A DNA stretch of 64,000 nucleotides from Strigamia acuminata (taxonomy: Eukaryota; Arthropoda; Chilopoda; Geophilomorpha; Linotaeniidae): NCBI GenBank assembly GCA_949358305.1, contig OX442315.1:29848427-29912426 (forward strand), read 5' to 3'. The notes beneath the pieces are model-generated. The model was given only the letters and a program-made list of their open reading frames with translations. It searched no databases and was not told the DNA's origin. This document shows positions 61,493 to 64,000 of the stretch, piece after piece (within the stretch, counting starts at the first letter, position 1; every line of letters starts with the position of its first letter). The translations under genes and the position numbers were made by a program.

Positions 61493-62907
61493 CTTGAAAA
61501 AGTTCTTTCAGGTAAAAAAACAGAATTAGACTAGCTATTTTACAACATGCTTTGATCTATAACGGTAAACGTCAAAAACGTTTTCAAAATACTTTAGGGC
61601 TTCATGTTTGACTGTTTACTGAAAACAGGTTAGGCCAATAAATATTGCAAATAAATCAAGTCAGTTTAAAACAGTAAACTGTTTCTGAGCTTGAACTCAA
61701 TTTTCAAAATTGTTGCAAGCCGAATGTGATGTAAGAATGCTTTTTATTTTTTTTTTTAAGTTCAAATTAATTTGTTGACAAAATTAATTTTAACTTGAAC
61801 TCAATGGTTTAGTTTTCCATGCTCAAAAACATCTTTTAAAAATTGTAAAAGCTGTAATACAAAACAAATTTTGTCTTTGTAAAAAAGTCCAATTAAAAAA
61901 GCCCATAAGGAAAATATAATTTATAAAGTTGACGAGTTAACATGCAACAATGACAATGATACATGAATGATGCATTACAGCATGTTCAGGGGAGACGATA
62001 AATATGGGACATTCGGGTTATGATGTACAGATGGAAGCGTAAGCGGTAGCAACATGGAGATAAGACCCACCCAGCACAAAAAAACAACAGAAAAAGAAAG
62101 TCAAAAGGAAAAACACTGCAGCATTTACATTTCATGCTGGAATAGAATACAGCCATGTCGATCGATTTCAATGCTCAAAAGTACAGACCTGTGTATAAAT
62201 GTAACAGTTTGTAAACCCACTTACTACCTATCATTCAACTAAACTGGAACTTACTCCACTTTACTCGAATAATTCAGAAAATTAATGTTTGGCAATGTGA
62301 CAATGCCAAACACATTTTGAGTGAATTTTACTTCAATAAGATGATCAGAGCTCACACGTTTTCATTGATTTTTAAAATTTTTGTCAAAATTTTCAACAAA
62401 AAAAAATAAAATACATTTTTATAAAATATTTAATTATGTTTAAATTTAAAAACATATTTCTTTTTGTGTGTCCCGATTGGTTCGTCCGGAAATCTGGTCA
62501 CCCTTCACTCAAACCATTAACACCCTTTGTTTTCATTAAATGTGCATCAATTTGTTCCATTAAAATCAATGATAATATTAATTTCGACAACTGATCCAGT
62601 TTTTTATTTAAAAATATCCAATTGCGTCCGAAATCGTGCCACAATTGGGCTTAGTATCACTCAAACATGCGCTTTATTTCAGCGACACCAAGCACTGCAA
62701 GCACTGCTAAATACATATACCCATGTTTGACATGGCAAGCATATCAATTGCTTACATACAGTATAGAAATATCCCAGAAATCTCCGGTGATTTCTTTTCA
62801 CCATTATCCGAACGTACATCAGTTGTTGTAATTGCATGCATCCAGCAGCAGATACACATTGAATCAACATGCATTCTGCATATTTTCAGACCTCATTACT
62901 TATTATA
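61493..62907. other. CaV2 intron between the transposon and the IVS3 exon
   Basis: AT-rich intronic sequence. I searched it for the upstream IVS1-S2 exon and did not find one, so that exon must lie beyond the window. Nothing else is supportable. Confidence 0.5.
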
Positions 62908-64000
62908 CAGCCCCCGGACAAAAGTCCTGCAACAGAGCAATTTTTTCACTTACTTCAAACTTTGATGGCATCTAGCATAAAAACCATGACAGCTAGAGCA
63001 ATTAAACTTTAAAAATTGAAAAGCCCTATCTTTTTAGACTGGAATCACTTTATAACATCAGCTGAAAACATCTTTATTCAGTACGAAAAAAACAAAAATA
63101 AAAAATACACCAGAGACAAAAGTCCTGCAACACAACAAAATTGGTACAAAAGTCCTGCAACTTCTGCTAAAACTCTCTTTCCCCTCAATATATGGGATTG
63201 GCATAAACCATACACGTGATATACTGTATAATAATTTGCATATTTGCAAGTGATTGCCTATCATTCACTAATTTTGTAAGCAATAAGCTTTTTAAGCAAT
63301 GGCTGCAAAATGCACACCTATTGAGTTCGGAGTGAGAAAATTAATAATTAAAAAGCATTCCGAAGGCATTTCCAATGCACAAATTGCAAGTCAAATAGGA
63401 ATTCATCGTTCGACTTTGGGCAGAATTATCAAGACTCATGAAGAAACCGGAAAATGCAATGCGAGATTAAGGTCAGGTCGTCCACGCCATACAAAAAGAC
63501 AGAAGACAACATCCTCAGAAGTCTTGTGAAGAAATCCAGGAAAGATTCTGCCAGAAAAATAACAGCTAAATGGATTGATATAATAAAAAAACCTGTATCT
63601 GAAAAATTAACAAGGCGCCGACTCCAGGAAATGGGATATGGATTTCGAGTTGCAAAGAAGAAGCCACTTCTCACACGTGCAATGCAAAAAAAAACGAGTT
63701 TTATGGTGTCAGAAACATAAAGATTGGACTGTTTAACAGTGGAGACAAGTTATCTTCAGCGATGAGTCGCAATTTTGTTTGTTTAAAGATGGGAAAACTA
63801 CAGTTTTAAGAAAAAAGGGAGAAGAATTCCATCCCCATTGCATTTCAAAGACTGTCAAATTTGCACCTGGGATAATGGTTTATGGAACCATGACAGTAAA
63901 CGGACTTGGAAGCTTAGAAACTGTGAAACAAAGCATTAATGCAGAGGTTTACATCAATGTTTTGGATAATTGCCTCATTCCAACCGCCAAACACTATTTT
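62908..64000 (+). mobile_element. Tc1-family DNA transposon (partial, right end outside window)
   Basis: After a TA at 62906-62907 the element starts CAGCCCCCGGACAAAAGTCC, a Tc1-like terminus. The 18-bp word GACAAAAGTCCTGCAACA occurs at 62917-62934 and again at 63115-63132, with a third near-copy at 63145-63161, resembling the inverted/direct-repeat ends of some Tc1 elements. The transposase frame follows on plus. The right terminus is not in the window. Confidence 0.85.
63299..64000 (+). pseudogene. Tc1-type transposase, broken
   Basis: The N-terminal helix-turn-helix region begins MAAKCTPIEFGVRKLIIK (IASQIGIHRSTLGRIIKTHE). The second DNA-binding region (KKTEDNILRSLVKKSRKDSA) is in another frame, with the shift near 63485-63495. 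A further shift lies at the A-run near 63690, and a stop follows DWTV at about 63734. The catalytic core then resumes (QVIFSDESQFCLFKDGK, first Asp; INAEVYINVLDNCLIP) and runs off the right edge before the second Asp and Glu of the expected DD34E triad are fully covered. It looks inactive. Confidence 0.88.

Overview
The window is nuclear DNA of an arthropod. It is AT-rich and intron-rich, with mostly short GT-AG introns. Pelle with a death-domain-type N-terminus, a Cacophony-type CaV2 channel ending in DDWC, a LanB2-type laminin gamma, and Tc1 and copia-class elements all fit an arthropod. The presence of COP1, which is reported missing from Drosophila melanogaster and Caenorhabditis elegans, argues against a fruit-fly-like lineage. 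I cannot name the species from sequence alone.

Layout, left to right. 1-4144: right-hand (5') part of a copia-class LTR retrotransposon on the minus strand, with a gag-pol frame open over 1,250 codons and running off the left edge. 4326-7135: 3' exons of an unrecognised, probably disordered, KSP-rich protein on plus. 8499-9490: NF-YB histone-fold transcription factor (minus). 11276-14598: ST7 (plus). 16348-21217: RSBN1/KDM9-type JmjC protein (minus) with a very long repetitive Lys/Glu/Asn tail, sharing a short CCAAT-containing divergent promoter with SET (21527-23513, plus). 25337-28138: Pelle/IRAK kinase (plus). 28315-28962: an odd GCGTTGTT-rich inverted-repeat element. 29225-29933: UBL4A (plus). 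30653-32316: WDR82 (minus). 32850-37468: Vav (plus). 38394-46941: laminin gamma-1/LanB2 (minus). 47593-50569: COP1 ubiquitin ligase (plus). 51338 to beyond 64000: the 3' half of a CaV2 (cacophony) channel gene on minus, from domain IV S3 to the C-terminus. A large upstream intron of this gene carries a decayed Tc1 element (62908-64000).

Most genes are unrelated housekeeping, signalling or adhesion genes packed as divergent or convergent pairs; they do not form a single pathway. Three are chromatin factors (RSBN1/KDM9, SET, WDR82).

The most interesting observation is a pair of tandemly duplicated 92-nt exons (59643-59734 and 60135-60226) encoding alternative versions of the CaV2 domain IV S5-to-pore linker. 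Neither length is a multiple of three, so they should be mutually exclusive. One uses a GC splice donor. Other points of note are the RSBN1 tandem-repeat tail, a short in-frame intron whose retention keeps RSBN1 open, a probable GC-AG intron beside the SET stop codon, a 36-nt CaV2 micro-exon, a 5S-rRNA-like SINE fragment and a run of phase-1, multiple-of-three exons in the unrecognised gene. I found no dramatic new multi-gene system.
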